DNA of 44,189 bases from Desulfonatronospira sp964577315. Lineage in GTDB: Bacteria > Desulfobacterota > Desulfovibrionia > Desulfovibrionales > Desulfonatronovibrionaceae. A program made the position numbers and the translations under genes. The DNA lies in contig CAZNYT010000013.1 of NCBI GenBank assembly GCA_964577315.1, forward strand, positions 1 to 44,189. Direction: 5' to 3'. The notes below the pieces were generated by a model, which searched no databases, had not been told where the DNA came from, and saw only the letters and a program-made list of their open reading frames with translations. Positions 22,407 through 30,645 of the stretch are shown one piece after another; the stretch's first letter is position 1, and each line of letters starts with the position of its first letter.

Positions 22407-23657
22407 ATGGAAAAACTGGTTATAGAAGGCGGCAGCAGGCTAAAGGGCACAGTGAGAATAAGCGGCTCCAAGAATGCCGCCCTACCCATCCTGTTTGCCT
22501 CGATTATGGCGGATAAGGACGTGGAGCTCACAAATGTCCCCCGCCTGAAGGATATTTATACCACCTTGCGCCTTTTGACCCTGCTGGGATGCAGCTCCGG
22601 ATTTTATGAAGAATCGGTCCAGGTGAGCGAGGGACGTTTGATCCCGGAGGCCCCTTATGATCTGGTCCGGACCATGCGGGCCTCAGTTCTATGCCTGGGG
22701 CCGCTCCTGGCTAAGCTGGGCCGGGCCAAGGTCGCCCTGCCCGGCGGATGCGCCATTGGATCCCGACCCGTGGATCAGCATCTCAGGGCCCTGGAGCAGA
22801 TGGGGGCGGAATTCGATTTGGATTCCGGATATATCGTAGGTAAGTGCAAAAGGTTGCAGGGCGCGCATATAATCTTTGATCTCCCTACAGTAGGGGGCAC
22901 GGAAAATTTGCTCATGGCTGCCAGCATGGCCCGGGGGGAGACGGTGCTGGAAAATGCTGCCCGAGAGCCGGAAATAGAGGATTTGGCGAATTTTCTTAAC
23001 GTTTGCGGGGCCAGGATCAGCGGGCACGGCACTAGCGTGATCCGGGTTCAGGGAGTTGATAGCCTGTCCGGCTGTAGCTACCGGATCCTTTCGGACCGGA
23101 TCGAGGCCGGAACCTATATGGTGGCTGCAGCCATCAGCGATGGGGATTTGGTCCTTGTCAACTCTCCATTGAGCGCCATGGATGCGGTCCAGGCCAAACT
23201 TCGGGAGATGGGGGTGCAAATCCAGGAAGAAGAGGGTAGGCTTAGGGTTACAGCAAACGGGCCACTAACCGGAGTGGATGTGGTGACTCTGCCCTATCCG
23301 GGGTTCCCTACGGATATGCAGGCCCAGATCATGGCCCTTATGTGCGTTTCCCAAGGCACGGGCACCATCCGGGAAACCATCTTCGAGAATCGATTCATGC
23401 ATGCCCTGGAGCTCAAGCGTATGGGGGCCCGGATCAAGCTTTCTGGACAGCATGCCGTGATTCGTGGGGGAGCCGAGCTTATAGGAGCGCCGGTCATGGC
23501 CTCGGATCTAAGGGCTAGTGCGGGCTTGGTTCTGGCCGGGCTAAAGGCCAAGGGCAGTACCGAGGTCCAGAGAGTCTATCACCTGGACCGGGGGTACGAG
23601 TCCATGGAGGAGAAACTCGGGGCAGTTGGCGCCAAGATATCCAGGGAAAAGGAATAG
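22407..23657 (+). CDS. murA: UDP-N-acetylglucosamine 1-carboxyvinyltransferase
   Basis: A 416-residue EPSP-synthase-fold enzyme for the first committed step of peptidoglycan synthesis, moving enolpyruvate from PEP to UDP-GlcNAc in the cytoplasm. K22 in the SGSKNAALP motif and the catalytic C115 in LPGGCAIGSRPVDQHL sit at the same numbers as in E. coli MurA. Having cysteine at 115 rather than aspartate predicts fosfomycin sensitivity at the enzyme level. The end RGYESMEEKLGAVGAKI is typical. AAAGGGAAAAAGC precedes the ATG. The gene stands alone: PaaK is divergent upstream and the cbiA gene follows after repeat A4. Confidence 0.97.
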   Translation: MEKLVIEGGSRLKGTVRISGSKNAALPILFASIMADKDVELTNVPRLKDIYTTLRLLTLLGCSSGFYEESVQVSEGRLIPEAPYDLVRTMRASVLCLGPLLAKLGRAKVALPGGCAIGSRPVDQHLRALEQMGAEFDLDSGYIVGKCKRLQGAHIIFDLPTVGGTENLLMAASMARGETVLENAAREPEIEDLANFLNVCGARISGHGTSVIRVQGVDSLSGCSYRILSDRIEAGTYMVAAAISDGDLVLVNSPLSAMDAVQAKLREMGVQIQEEEGRLRVTANGPLTGVDVVTLPYPGFPTDMQAQIMALMCVSQGTGTIRETIFENRFMHALELKRMGARIKLSGQHAVIRGGAELIGAPVMASDLRASAGLVLAGLKAKGSTEVQRVYHLDRGYESMEEKLGAVGAKISREKE

Positions 23658-23678
23658 CAAAAAGTTTGGTTTGAGAGT

Positions 23679-23732
23679 AACTATTCACCAAAAGACCCGG
23701 TGAATAGTTTAGGTCAAACGTGGTGAGTAGTT
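23679..23732. repeat. Family A palindromic repeat, copy A4 (minimal)
   Basis: The shortest copy, 54 bp: AACTATTCACC, AAAGAC, CCGGTGAATAGTTT, then AGGTCAAACGTGGTGAGTAGTTG. The central arm (TTTTTGCGTGC) is missing, leaving only the outer end motif, its complement and the second direct copy. It lies between murA and cbiA. Confidence 0.8.
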
Positions 23733-23864
23733 GCGATTTATTTTGTCTTGCTGCTGTCGCAGCAATCAACACTGGATTAATAAGTTGAAACATGTTGGTT
23801 TGAAGGATTTATTCGCGCATAACTCCTGGGTGTAATCCCGTTATAAAACAATTAGGGGTGGGGA

Positions 23865-25253
23865 TTGAACAAGGTTAAAGGCATAGTAGTGGCCGCGCCT
23901 GGCAGCGGGCAGGGCAAGACCACGGTGACCCTGGCGCTTTTGTCCGCTCTGAGCCAGAGGGGGCTGCAGGTGGCACCTTTCAAGGTGGGCCCGGATTTTA
24001 TCGATCCTGGGCATCACACCCGGATTACGGGCAGGACCAGCCGTAATCTGGACGGCTGGATGCTAACCAGGGAAGTCAATCAGGACATATTTGAACGTGG
24101 GGCACAAGGTGCGGAGATTGCCGTGGTCGAGGGCGTGATGGGCCTGTACGACGGCTATGACGGTGCTTCCGAGGCCGGTTCCACTGCTCAGCTGGCCAAG
24201 TGGCTGGGGCTTCCCGTGCTCCTGGTGGTGGATGCCCGAAGCATGGCCCGCAGTTTTGCTGCCCTGGTCCAGGGATTCATGGATTTTGATCCGGAATGCG
24301 GGTTCTGCGGGGTGATTGCCAATAACGTGGGCAGCCAGAGGCATCTGGAGTATCTGGACCAGGCTGTGGCGGATAAACCGAAAATCAGGCTCCTGGGCGG
24401 GATCCCCAGAAATGCCGGGGTGGAGATCCCGGGACGGCACCTGGGTCTTTACACGGCAGAGGATATGGTACTCACCCGGGAAATGATACATGATCTGGCC
24501 CGGTTAGCAGAAAATCATCTAGACCTGGATGCCCTGGTAAGCAGCCTGCCTCAAACCACAGTTCCGGAGCGGAAGGAGGCCACAGCGCTTACTTCGGAGG
24601 TGCGGATTGGAGTGCCTCGGGACAGGGCTTTTTGCTTCTATTACCAGGACAATCTGGATGTTTTAAGGTTAAGCGGCTGCGAGATAGTGTATTTTTCTCC
24701 TCTTGGGGACCCTTCCCTGCCGGATAACTTGCACGGGCTGTACCTGGGAGGGGGATATCCGGAGCTTTACGCCCGGGATTTAGCCGCCAATACCGGGATG
24801 CTAAGACAGATCCAAAAGGCCTGCGACTTGGGCATGCCGGTGTACGCCGAGTGCGGGGGGTTCATGTACTTGTGCCGGGCACTCGTGGATCAATCCGGGC
24901 AGAGTTTCAATATGGCCGGGGTGTTTCCTTTGGTCAGCAGGATGCAGGAGAGATTTGCTGCCCTGGGATACAGGGAGGTGCAAATGACCGGGGCCACTCC
25001 CCTGGGACCGCCTGGTACCCGGGCCAGAGGGCACGAGTTTCGCTATTCCCGCCTGGAGGAACAAGAACAAATAGCTGGAGGGACCCAGGTGTACGGGGCT
25101 ACTGATAAAAGCGGGGCTGAGAGGTCCTGTCCGGGGTGGCTAAAGAACAATTGCCTGGGCAGCTACGTGCACCTGCATTTCCGGAGCAATCCCGATATAG
25201 GGAGATATTTTTTTCTGGCTTGCCTGGAGCACAAGGAGCAGATGTCCGGGTAG
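23865..25253 (+). CDS. cbiA: Cobyrinate a,c-diamide synthase
   Basis: A 462-residue glutamine- and ATP-dependent amidase that converts cobyrinate (or sirohydrochlorin derivatives in related enzymes) at the a and c side chains during cobalamin synthesis. The N-terminal dethiobiotin-synthetase-like domain has Walker A APGSGQGKTT at 11-20 and KVGPDFIDPGHH; the C-terminal class I glutaminase domain has the nucleophile C330 in YAECGGFMYLC and the end GSYVHLHFRSNP. The TTG at 23865 is taken as start because it precedes the conserved VVAAPGSG strand by the usual distance and a GGGGTGGGGA lies just upstream. cbiC and cbiD lie 1.1 and 2 kb further on, split by the EamA gene on the other strand. Confidence 0.92.
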   Translation: MNKVKGIVVAAPGSGQGKTTVTLALLSALSQRGLQVAPFKVGPDFIDPGHHTRITGRTSRNLDGWMLTREVNQDIFERGAQGAEIAVVEGVMGLYDGYDGASEAGSTAQLAKWLGLPVLLVVDARSMARSFAALVQGFMDFDPECGFCGVIANNVGSQRHLEYLDQAVADKPKIRLLGGIPRNAGVEIPGRHLGLYTAEDMVLTREMIHDLARLAENHLDLDALVSSLPQTTVPERKEATALTSEVRIGVPRDRAFCFYYQDNLDVLRLSGCEIVYFSPLGDPSLPDNLHGLYLGGGYPELYARDLAANTGMLRQIQKACDLGMPVYAECGGFMYLCRALVDQSGQSFNMAGVFPLVSRMQERFAALGYREVQMTGATPLGPPGTRARGHEFRYSRLEEQEQIAGGTQVYGATDKSGAERSCPGWLKNNCLGSYVHLHFRSNPDIGRYFFLACLEHKEQMSG

Positions 25254-25263
25254 CGGCTGTGGG

Positions 25264-26175
25264 CTAGGTTCTGTGCCCGGGCCGGGTGTAGGTGGCTCCG
25301 CGCAGGTAGGGCGCGAAGTACACTACCAGGGTAAGCAGGATGATCAGGCCGCCCAGCCAGGTCAGGACAGGAGGGGACTCCCCAAGTACCATCCAGACCC
25401 AGAGAGGTCCCAGGATGGCTTCCAATAACAGGATAAGGCTTACCTCGGGGGAAGATAGAAGCCGGGTGGAGACCGCCAGCAGCATCAAAGCCAGGGGCAT
25501 CTGGACCATGCCCATCAGGGCCAGGACCAGGTAGCTTTGCATCTCCAGGCTCAGGGGCGCGGCCCAGTTAAAGGCCAGCCCCGCGGCCACGAATCCTCCC
25601 AGGGCCACCACCGGAGTACGCTGCACATGCGGATAACGGCGCAGCAGGGTAAAGTTGCCCCCGACCACAACTGCCGCAAGCAGGGCAAACAAATCTCCAG
25701 CCAGGTTGCCGGCTCCCAGGGATCCCTTGAACACCACGGCCACACCGGCTATTACCGCGATGATGGCCAGCCAGGTCCGGAGGGTAATGATCTCGTGCAG
25801 AAAAATCCAGGTGAACAGGGCAGCAAAAATGGGTGCCGTGCTGAAGATGAGCACGGTGTTGGCCACGTGCGTGTTAAGAACCGAGAGGACAAAGCCGGCG
25901 CTGCTCATGGCGAACAAAACACCCGAAGCCATGGCTGCAGTGCCCTGGCTTTTGAGTGCAGACCATAAGGTTTGCCTGGAGCCAAAGTAAAGGAGCAGGC
26001 TCAGGGTGGTCCCCATGAGGAGTCCACGCCAGAAAAGAACAGTCCAGGGATCTGCCATGGCCATCCGGATGAGCAGGGCATCGAAACTAAGGACAAACAC
26101 CCCGGCTACAGCCAAGGGGATTCCCCGGGAGTATTCCTTGCCTAAGGATTGAAACGAGTATAGGCTTTTGAACAT
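25264..26175 (-). CDS. EamA/DMT family membrane transporter
   Basis: A 303-residue protein with ten membrane helices in two EamA halves. The second half contains SPEVSLILLLEAILGPLWVWMVLGE, the usual DMT signature near helix 9. Such proteins export small metabolites, but the substrate cannot be read from sequence. The ATG at 26175 gives the usual family length with a short cytoplasmic lead; the frame extends to a TTG at 26307 without a good ribosome site. The gene runs against cbiA and cbiC and sits between them, so it interrupts an otherwise co-directional cobalamin set. Confidence 0.85.
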   Translation of the reverse strand: MFKSLYSFQSLGKEYSRGIPLAVAGVFVLSFDALLIRMAMADPWTVLFWRGLLMGTTLSLLLYFGSRQTLWSALKSQGTAAMASGVLFAMSSAGFVLSVLNTHVANTVLIFSTAPIFAALFTWIFLHEIITLRTWLAIIAVIAGVAVVFKGSLGAGNLAGDLFALLAAVVVGGNFTLLRRYPHVQRTPVVALGGFVAAGLAFNWAAPLSLEMQSYLVLALMGMVQMPLALMLLAVSTRLLSSPEVSLILLLEAILGPLWVWMVLGESPPVLTWLGGLIILLTLVVYFAPYLRGATYTRPGHRT

Positions 26176-26383
26176 GAGCGTGCTTGGCAGCTTTAGTTTT
26201 TGCTTAAAAGGGTTGCAATCTCTCTGATCAGCCTTGGTTTGTGAAGCAGGGAGGGTGAGAACCCTAAACTTCTCATAACCAGCATGGGTGATATGAATAT
26301 AGGCCAAAAGTAGGCTTAAGGCTACCTAAACTTGGGAAGATACTGGGCTTGATTCCGGAAGCGGGAAACCCTATGCTGCCCAC

Positions 26384-27058
26384 TTGAGGCTTATAGATTG
26401 CAGTACGGAAGATTGGACTAATCTACTACCAAAAGGAAACAGGACAGTGTTGCCAGGAGAAATTGAACAGGAAAGCTTTGAGATCATTGCCCGCGAGGCA
26501 GGGGATCACTCCTTTACCTCCCAGGAATGGGCAGTGGTTTCCCGGATGATACACACCAGCGCGGATTTTGATTATTTGGAAACCATCCGGTTCCATCCCC
26601 GGGCGCTAGAGGCGGGGGTAAGGGCTATTCAGTCCGGTGGAGCCGTGATCACGGATACCAACATGGTTCTGGCTGGCCTGCGCAAAAAGGACCTGGCCGG
26701 TTTTGGATGCAGGCCGGTTTGCTATATGCAGGATCCAGAGGTGGCCAGGATAGCAAAAGAAAAAGGTACCACCCGGGCCGAGGCGGCAGTGGATCAAGGG
26801 GTGCGGCAGGACCCGAACGGGATCTACGTGGTGGGCAACGCACCTACTGCCTTGATGCGGCTGATAAGCCTGGTGCGCGAAGGCAGGGCAGATCCGTCCC
26901 TGGTGGTGGGACTGCCGGTGGGTTTCGTGAACGCGGCAGAATCCAAGGCGGAGCTGGCCGGCCTGGATGTCCCGTTTATAACCAATACGGGCAGAAAGGG
27001 CGGGTCCAACGTGGCTGCGGCTGTGGTGAACAGTTTGGTGATAATGGCCAAAGAATAA
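26384..27058 (+). CDS. cbiC: Precorrin-8X/cobalt-precorrin-8 methylmutase
   Basis: A 224-residue enzyme that moves the C11 methyl group to C12, giving cobyrinate in the corrin pathway. Catalytic H57 is in RMIHTSADFDY, followed by the family motifs VITDTNMVLAGL, VVGNAPTAL and GLPVGFVNAAESK. The frame opens with TTG at 26384; no ATG is available upstream in frame and the length before the first conserved helix fits the family, so TTG is accepted with some doubt. The stop codon touches the start of repeat B1, which separates this gene from cbiD. With cbiA and cbiD this points to the anaerobic cobalamin route. Confidence 0.92.
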   Translation: MRLIDCSTEDWTNLLPKGNRTVLPGEIEQESFEIIAREAGDHSFTSQEWAVVSRMIHTSADFDYLETIRFHPRALEAGVRAIQSGGAVITDTNMVLAGLRKKDLAGFGCRPVCYMQDPEVARIAKEKGTTRAEAAVDQGVRQDPNGIYVVGNAPTALMRLISLVREGRADPSLVVGLPVGFVNAAESKAELAGLDVPFITNTGRKGGSNVAAAVVNSLVIMAKE

Positions 27059-27223
27059 CTACAACGAAACTTACCATCCAGAGCTCCGAGAATTCTGCAA
27101 ACAGGCCGTCGCTCACACAGTTTACGCCCAGTTTGCAGAACCCTCGGAGCTCGAATACGAGTTGCTGCCATAAAATTGTAAGGCTGTTTATAGAGCCATG
27201 GTTATAGAACTAAGTTTCGTAGG
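27058..27223. repeat. Family B palindromic repeat, copy B1
   Basis: It starts ACTACAACGAAACTT right at the cbiC stop codon and ends with a worn AAGTTTCGT. Inside is a long inverted repeat: GAGCTCCGAG (27081-27090) with CTCGGAGCTC (27143-27152), and TTCTGCAAAC with GTTTGCAGAA. The first arm differs from B2 by one base on each side in a way that keeps the pair (C-G here, G-C there). It lies between cbiC and cbiD. Confidence 0.85.
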
Positions 27224-27252
27224 ACTAATAGGATTTTAAGCTGCAAGAGAAC

Positions 27253-28383
27253 ATGGTCCAAGAGGGGAAGAAAAAAAAACTGCGCAGCGGCTTCACCACC
27301 GGTACTGCTGCGGCTGCTGCAGCCCGGGGAGCAGCCCAGCTGTTACTCACAGGGGAGCCCCCTTCCCAGGTGCAAGTGCGCCTGATAAACGGGGAAGTGC
27401 TGGATGTAAACATTCATTCCTGCGTCTTGAACGGGCCGGGCCGGGCCGAATGCATGGTGATCAAGGACGCTGGAGACGATCCGGACGTGACCAACAAGGC
27501 CGAGATCGGGGCCAGGGTCAGCCTTGCAGGCGAAGCACAGGAAGTGCTGATTACCGCTGGGGAAGGGGTGGGCCGCATAACCAAGCCCGGCCTGGAGCTC
27601 CCGCCAGGAGAGCCCGCCATAAACCCCGGGCCCCAGAGAATGATCCGGGAAAGCCTGGATGAATTAAGAAAGGCTGCGGGGGTAAGTAACGGGCTGCACG
27701 TGGAAGTTTTTGTTCCCCGGGGCGAGGATATTGCCAGGCATACCCTGAATCAGAGGCTGGGCATTCAGGGAGGGATATCCATCCTGGGTACCACCGGAAT
27801 AGTTAAGCCCCTGTCCCACGCGGCCTACATTGCTACCATAGATTCCTCCCTGGCAGTGGCCAGGGCCTGCGGATTGGACCGGGTGGCTTGCACCACGGGC
27901 AGGCGGAGCGAGCGCTTCGGTCAGGAGCTTTTCCCGGAGCTCCCTGAAGAGGCTTTCGTCCAGATGGGGGACTACTTTGCCCAGACCATGAAAAGGGCGG
28001 TGCAAAAGGGATTTTCCAGCATTATTCTGGTGGTGCTTTTGGGCAAGGCGGTCAAGATCGCCCAAGGGGTCCCGCATACCCATGCTGCCAAGTCCCGCCT
28101 GGCCCTGGAGCGTCTCGGGGAATGGGTCCAGGAGGTGTGCTTGGACCCGGGCCTGGCTGAGAGGGTGAAAACCCTCAATACTGCCAGGGAAGCATTCTTT
28201 GTCCTGGAAGGGGAATGCCCAGCCATATTTGATCGTATAGCCTCCCGAATGGTGCGGCACGCCCAGGTTTTCGCCGGGGACAAGGTAGAGGTCAGGGCGG
28301 TGATACTGGATTTCGAGGGAGGGTTGGTGGCGGATAGCGCAGATATGGATACGAAACTAACACTTGGACAGGAGCGGTCATGA
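27253..28383 (+). CDS. cbiD: Cobalt-precorrin-5B (C1)-methyltransferase
   Basis: A 376-residue enzyme of the CbiD family, which methylates C1 of the corrin ring with S-adenosylmethionine and belongs to the anaerobic (early cobalt insertion) cobalamin route. The N-terminus LRSGFTTGTAAAAAARGA is the family signature; IKDAGDDPDVTNKAEI, GVGRITKPGLELPPGEPAINP and GGISILGTTGIVKPLS follow. The stop codon overlaps the start of uppP (ATGA), so the two are translationally coupled although they act in unrelated pathways. Repeat B1 lies just upstream. Confidence 0.95.
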   Translation: MVQEGKKKKLRSGFTTGTAAAAAARGAAQLLLTGEPPSQVQVRLINGEVLDVNIHSCVLNGPGRAECMVIKDAGDDPDVTNKAEIGARVSLAGEAQEVLITAGEGVGRITKPGLELPPGEPAINPGPQRMIRESLDELRKAAGVSNGLHVEVFVPRGEDIARHTLNQRLGIQGGISILGTTGIVKPLSHAAYIATIDSSLAVARACGLDRVACTTGRRSERFGQELFPELPEEAFVQMGDYFAQTMKRAVQKGFSSIILVVLLGKAVKIAQGVPHTHAAKSRLALERLGEWVQEVCLDPGLAERVKTLNTAREAFFVLEGECPAIFDRIASRMVRHAQVFAGDKVEVRAVILDFEGGLVADSADMDTKLTLGQERS

Positions 28384-29237
28384 CCCTTTGGATTGCTGCC
28401 TTGCTCGGGGTTATCCAGGGCGTGTTCATGTTCTTGCCCGTTAGCTCCACTGCGCACCTGGTGCTTGTTCAGCACTGGCTGATTCGCAGCGAGCATCCCC
28501 TGCCCGCCCCAGAGTCACCGGAAATGATCCTTTTTGATCTAGTGGTTCACGTGGGTACCTTAATCTCCATAATCGTGGTCTTTTTTTCCAGCCTCAAGGT
28601 TTTTTGCACCAAATGCGTGCAGCAATCCCTGGATTGGGCCAGGCAGGGGGGTGCCTCCCTGCTTTATCCCAGGCTTTTTATTCTGGGCATGTTCTCCGTG
28701 CTTTGCACCGGGATCCTGGGCCTGACCCTGAAAACCGCTTTTGAGCATGTTTTTGCCACCCCGGAGATGGTGGCTGTTACCTTGATTTTTACAGGTATGC
28801 TCTTGTGGTGGACGGACAAATTAAGGCCTAGGCGACGGGGCCTGAAGAAGATTAACTCCAGAGTAGCCGGGGTGATAGGACTGGCACAGGGTTTAGCCTT
28901 GATGCCGGGCTTGTCCAGAAGCGCCATGACTATTGTCTTTGCCCTGTTTTCCGGGCTTAAAAGGCGCTGGGCAGCCGAGTACAGCTTTTTCCTGGCTATT
29001 CCCACTATTTGCGCCGCGACGCTGTTGCAGGGAGTCGAGGTCTGGGGGCATGGAGGACTGGACGGGGTAAATGCAGGAGCCCTGGCAGTGGGTTTCCTGG
29101 TGGCGGCCTTGGTGGGGATCGTATCCCTTAAACTGGTAGTATATTTCCTGTACCGGGCCAGGCTCAAGGTGTTCTCCTTTTATGTCTGGGCCCTGGCAGC
29201 AGCTATCTTGACAGGTCTTCTGGACTTGCCCATTTGA
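28380..29237 (+). CDS. uppP: Undecaprenyl-diphosphatase
   Basis: A 285-residue membrane enzyme of the BacA/UppP family that recycles the lipid carrier by removing one phosphate from undecaprenyl diphosphate on the outer face of the inner membrane; overexpression gives bacitracin resistance in other bacteria. Both signature stretches are present: LPVSSTAHLVL near the start (Ser and His ligands) and GLALMPGLSRSAMTIVFALFSGL in the middle with the second SR motif. About eight helices. The ATG overlaps the cbiD stop by 4 nt. A DedA-family gene follows 168 nt downstream; some DedA proteins flip undecaprenyl phosphate, so the two may work on the same lipid. Confidence 0.95.
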   Translation: MTLWIAALLGVIQGVFMFLPVSSTAHLVLVQHWLIRSEHPLPAPESPEMILFDLVVHVGTLISIIVVFFSSLKVFCTKCVQQSLDWARQGGASLLYPRLFILGMFSVLCTGILGLTLKTAFEHVFATPEMVAVTLIFTGMLLWWTDKLRPRRRGLKKINSRVAGVIGLAQGLALMPGLSRSAMTIVFALFSGLKRRWAAEYSFFLAIPTICAATLLQGVEVWGHGGLDGVNAGALAVGFLVAALVGIVSLKLVVYFLYRARLKVFSFYVWALAAAILTGLLDLPI

Positions 29238-29248
29238 CTCGGCAATTA

Positions 29249-29349
29249 ACTACTGCGAGACTTTATTCGATTCCTTGTGGAAAGAGTTGCTGTCATAATA
29301 GCAAGGCGGTTTATAGAGCCATGGTTATAGAACCAAGTTTCGTTGTAGT
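29249..29349. repeat. Family B palindromic repeat, copy B4 (internally deleted)
   Basis: The left end ACTACTGCGAGACTT is a worn form of ACTACAACGAAACTT; the right end AAGTTTCGTTGTAGT is intact. The segment GAGTTGCTG...CATAATAG...GGCGGTTTATAGAGCC matches the right half of B1-B3, but the central palindrome is absent. It lies between uppP and the DedA gene. Confidence 0.75.
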
Positions 29350-29405
29350 TTTACATGATTACTCAAAAAGTTTTAGAACATAGGTTCATTCTTTAAGAAA
29401 TTTCA

Positions 29406-29993
29406 ATGCAAGATGTTTTTTATTTTTTTGCCCAAAGCTATATATTGGTTTTTATTTCTGCCCTGTTCGTGGCTCCGGAGGCAGTGTTGTTCGCCACTGC
29501 AGCCGCACCGGATCTAAGTCCTTGGTACGTGCTTCTTTACGTGCTAGTGGTGTCTTTGGCAAGTGCAGTGGGATCTTTATTTATTTACGGTCTGGCTGGC
29601 TTGCTGGGCAAGGATAGGTTGTTCAGGGGAGCGCGCAGATTGGAGAAATATCATCTCTTAAGCCTGGGAGATCTGGAACGGGTGTTTGATTATTTTGAGA
29701 GGAAGGGACACTGGGTGGTTTTCTTCGGACGCATGGCCCCCACTATCAGAACCCTGGTTTCCATTCCGCCCGGTATCATCCGCATGCCTATCAAGCTTTT
29801 TCTGCTTTATACCCTGATGGGTACGTTGGTTTGGAACGTGATCATTGGATACATATTTTATTTTTTCTGGATAAATGCCGAGGCTATAAGATCCATTCTG
29901 GGGATTTATGCATCCGTATGCGCGGGCCTGATAGTGATCGTGGCAGTTTGGTTGATAGGCAAGAACCTGGTCAAGGGCTTGCTTAGAAAGTAG
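29406..29993 (+). CDS. DedA family membrane protein
   Basis: A 195-residue membrane protein with the DedA core: YFERKGHWVVFFGRMAPTIRTLVSIPPGIIRMP (split into FERKGHWVVFFGR and APTIRTLVSIPPG) with the conserved Gly-Arg and Arg of the re-entrant loop, and four or five helices around it. DedA proteins are lipid scramblase-like; members such as UptA return undecaprenyl phosphate to the cytoplasmic face, others handle phosphatidylethanolamine. The N-terminus is compatible with direct membrane insertion. The ribosome site is weak (AAG ~9 nt before ATG). Its last 11 nt overlap the end of the convergent lipoprotein gene. Confidence 0.9.
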   Translation: MQDVFYFFAQSYILVFISALFVAPEAVLFATAAAPDLSPWYVLLYVLVVSLASAVGSLFIYGLAGLLGKDRLFRGARRLEKYHLLSLGDLERVFDYFERKGHWVVFFGRMAPTIRTLVSIPPGIIRMPIKLFLLYTLMGTLVWNVIIGYIFYFFWINAEAIRSILGIYASVCAGLIVIVAVWLIGKNLVKGLLRK

Positions 29994-30645
29994 CTTGGGA
30001 TGTGATTTTTGGCCATAAACCTGGAGAATCAGGCTTTATGGCCAGAGCCAGATCCTTTTCCAGGGACTGCAGGATCTCAGCCAAACATTGGTTCAGGGCC
30101 CGGATCATGGGCTGGGCTCCAGGTTGGCTCATGGTTTTATTGGCCTGGTAAGTGCGGTGGGTGATCAGCTCATAGTCCATGCCGGTGTCCTTGAGAAGCA
30201 AGAACTGCATGCGCAACACCCCTTGGGGATTGTCAGGATCGGAAAAATCTCCGAACATGGAGATCACCGTCCCTTCCAAGATGTAATCCGGGTCCTTGTG
30301 GCTGTCGAAGGGGATAACAGCCTGGAAAAGACCGGATTCATCCAGCCAGTTCCTAGTGGCCTGGGTGAGCATGGAACCAGGAGAGATGAAGTAGTGATTG
30401 TAAAAATCCTGGGTGCTTTGCCCGTTTTCTTTTTTGTAAACCAGTTCCTTGCCGCGGTAACCGGGTGAGACCCTAAATTCTCGCACGCTCAATAACCCGG
30501 GTGAAGTTTGCCATAGTTTTTGAGGTCCTTCCGAGGGCTCCAGGACATAATGGGTGCGCTCAATAGGTCCTTTTTTAGGCGCGCAGGATATACCCAATAA
30601 AAGCAGGACAATCCCGGCTGCGATTAAAAGTCTGCTTTGAATCAT
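29983..30645 (-). CDS. PqiC-like ABC transport auxiliary lipoprotein
   Basis: A 220-residue lipoprotein: signal MIQSRLLIAAGIVLLLLGIS then lipidated C21. The body (HYVLEPSEGP, LLSVREFRVSPGY, DYILEGTVISMFGDF) matches the ABC_trans_aux/PqiC type, outer-membrane partners of Mce systems that hold the periplasmic end of the lipid channel. The ATG overlaps the stop of the MlaD-like gene by 4 nt (ATGA), so it is the last gene of the four-gene mla-type operon. No aspartate follows the cysteine, so outer-membrane sorting is expected. Confidence 0.85.
   Translation of the reverse strand: MIQSRLLIAAGIVLLLLGISCAPKKGPIERTHYVLEPSEGPQKLWQTSPGLLSVREFRVSPGYRGKELVYKKENGQSTQDFYNHYFISPGSMLTQATRNWLDESGLFQAVIPFDSHKDPDYILEGTVISMFGDFSDPDNPQGVLRMQFLLLKDTGMDYELITHRTYQANKTMSQPGAQPMIRALNQCLAEILQSLEKDLALAIKPDSPGLWPKITSQATF

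Noticed and set aside
26176..26383. Possible cobalamin riboswitch before cbiC
   Set aside because: Words such as GGGAGGGTGAGAACCC and CCGGAAGCGGG recall parts of the B12 element, but the GCCACTG-type conserved box and the overall ~200-nt order are missing. A covariance-model search would settle it.
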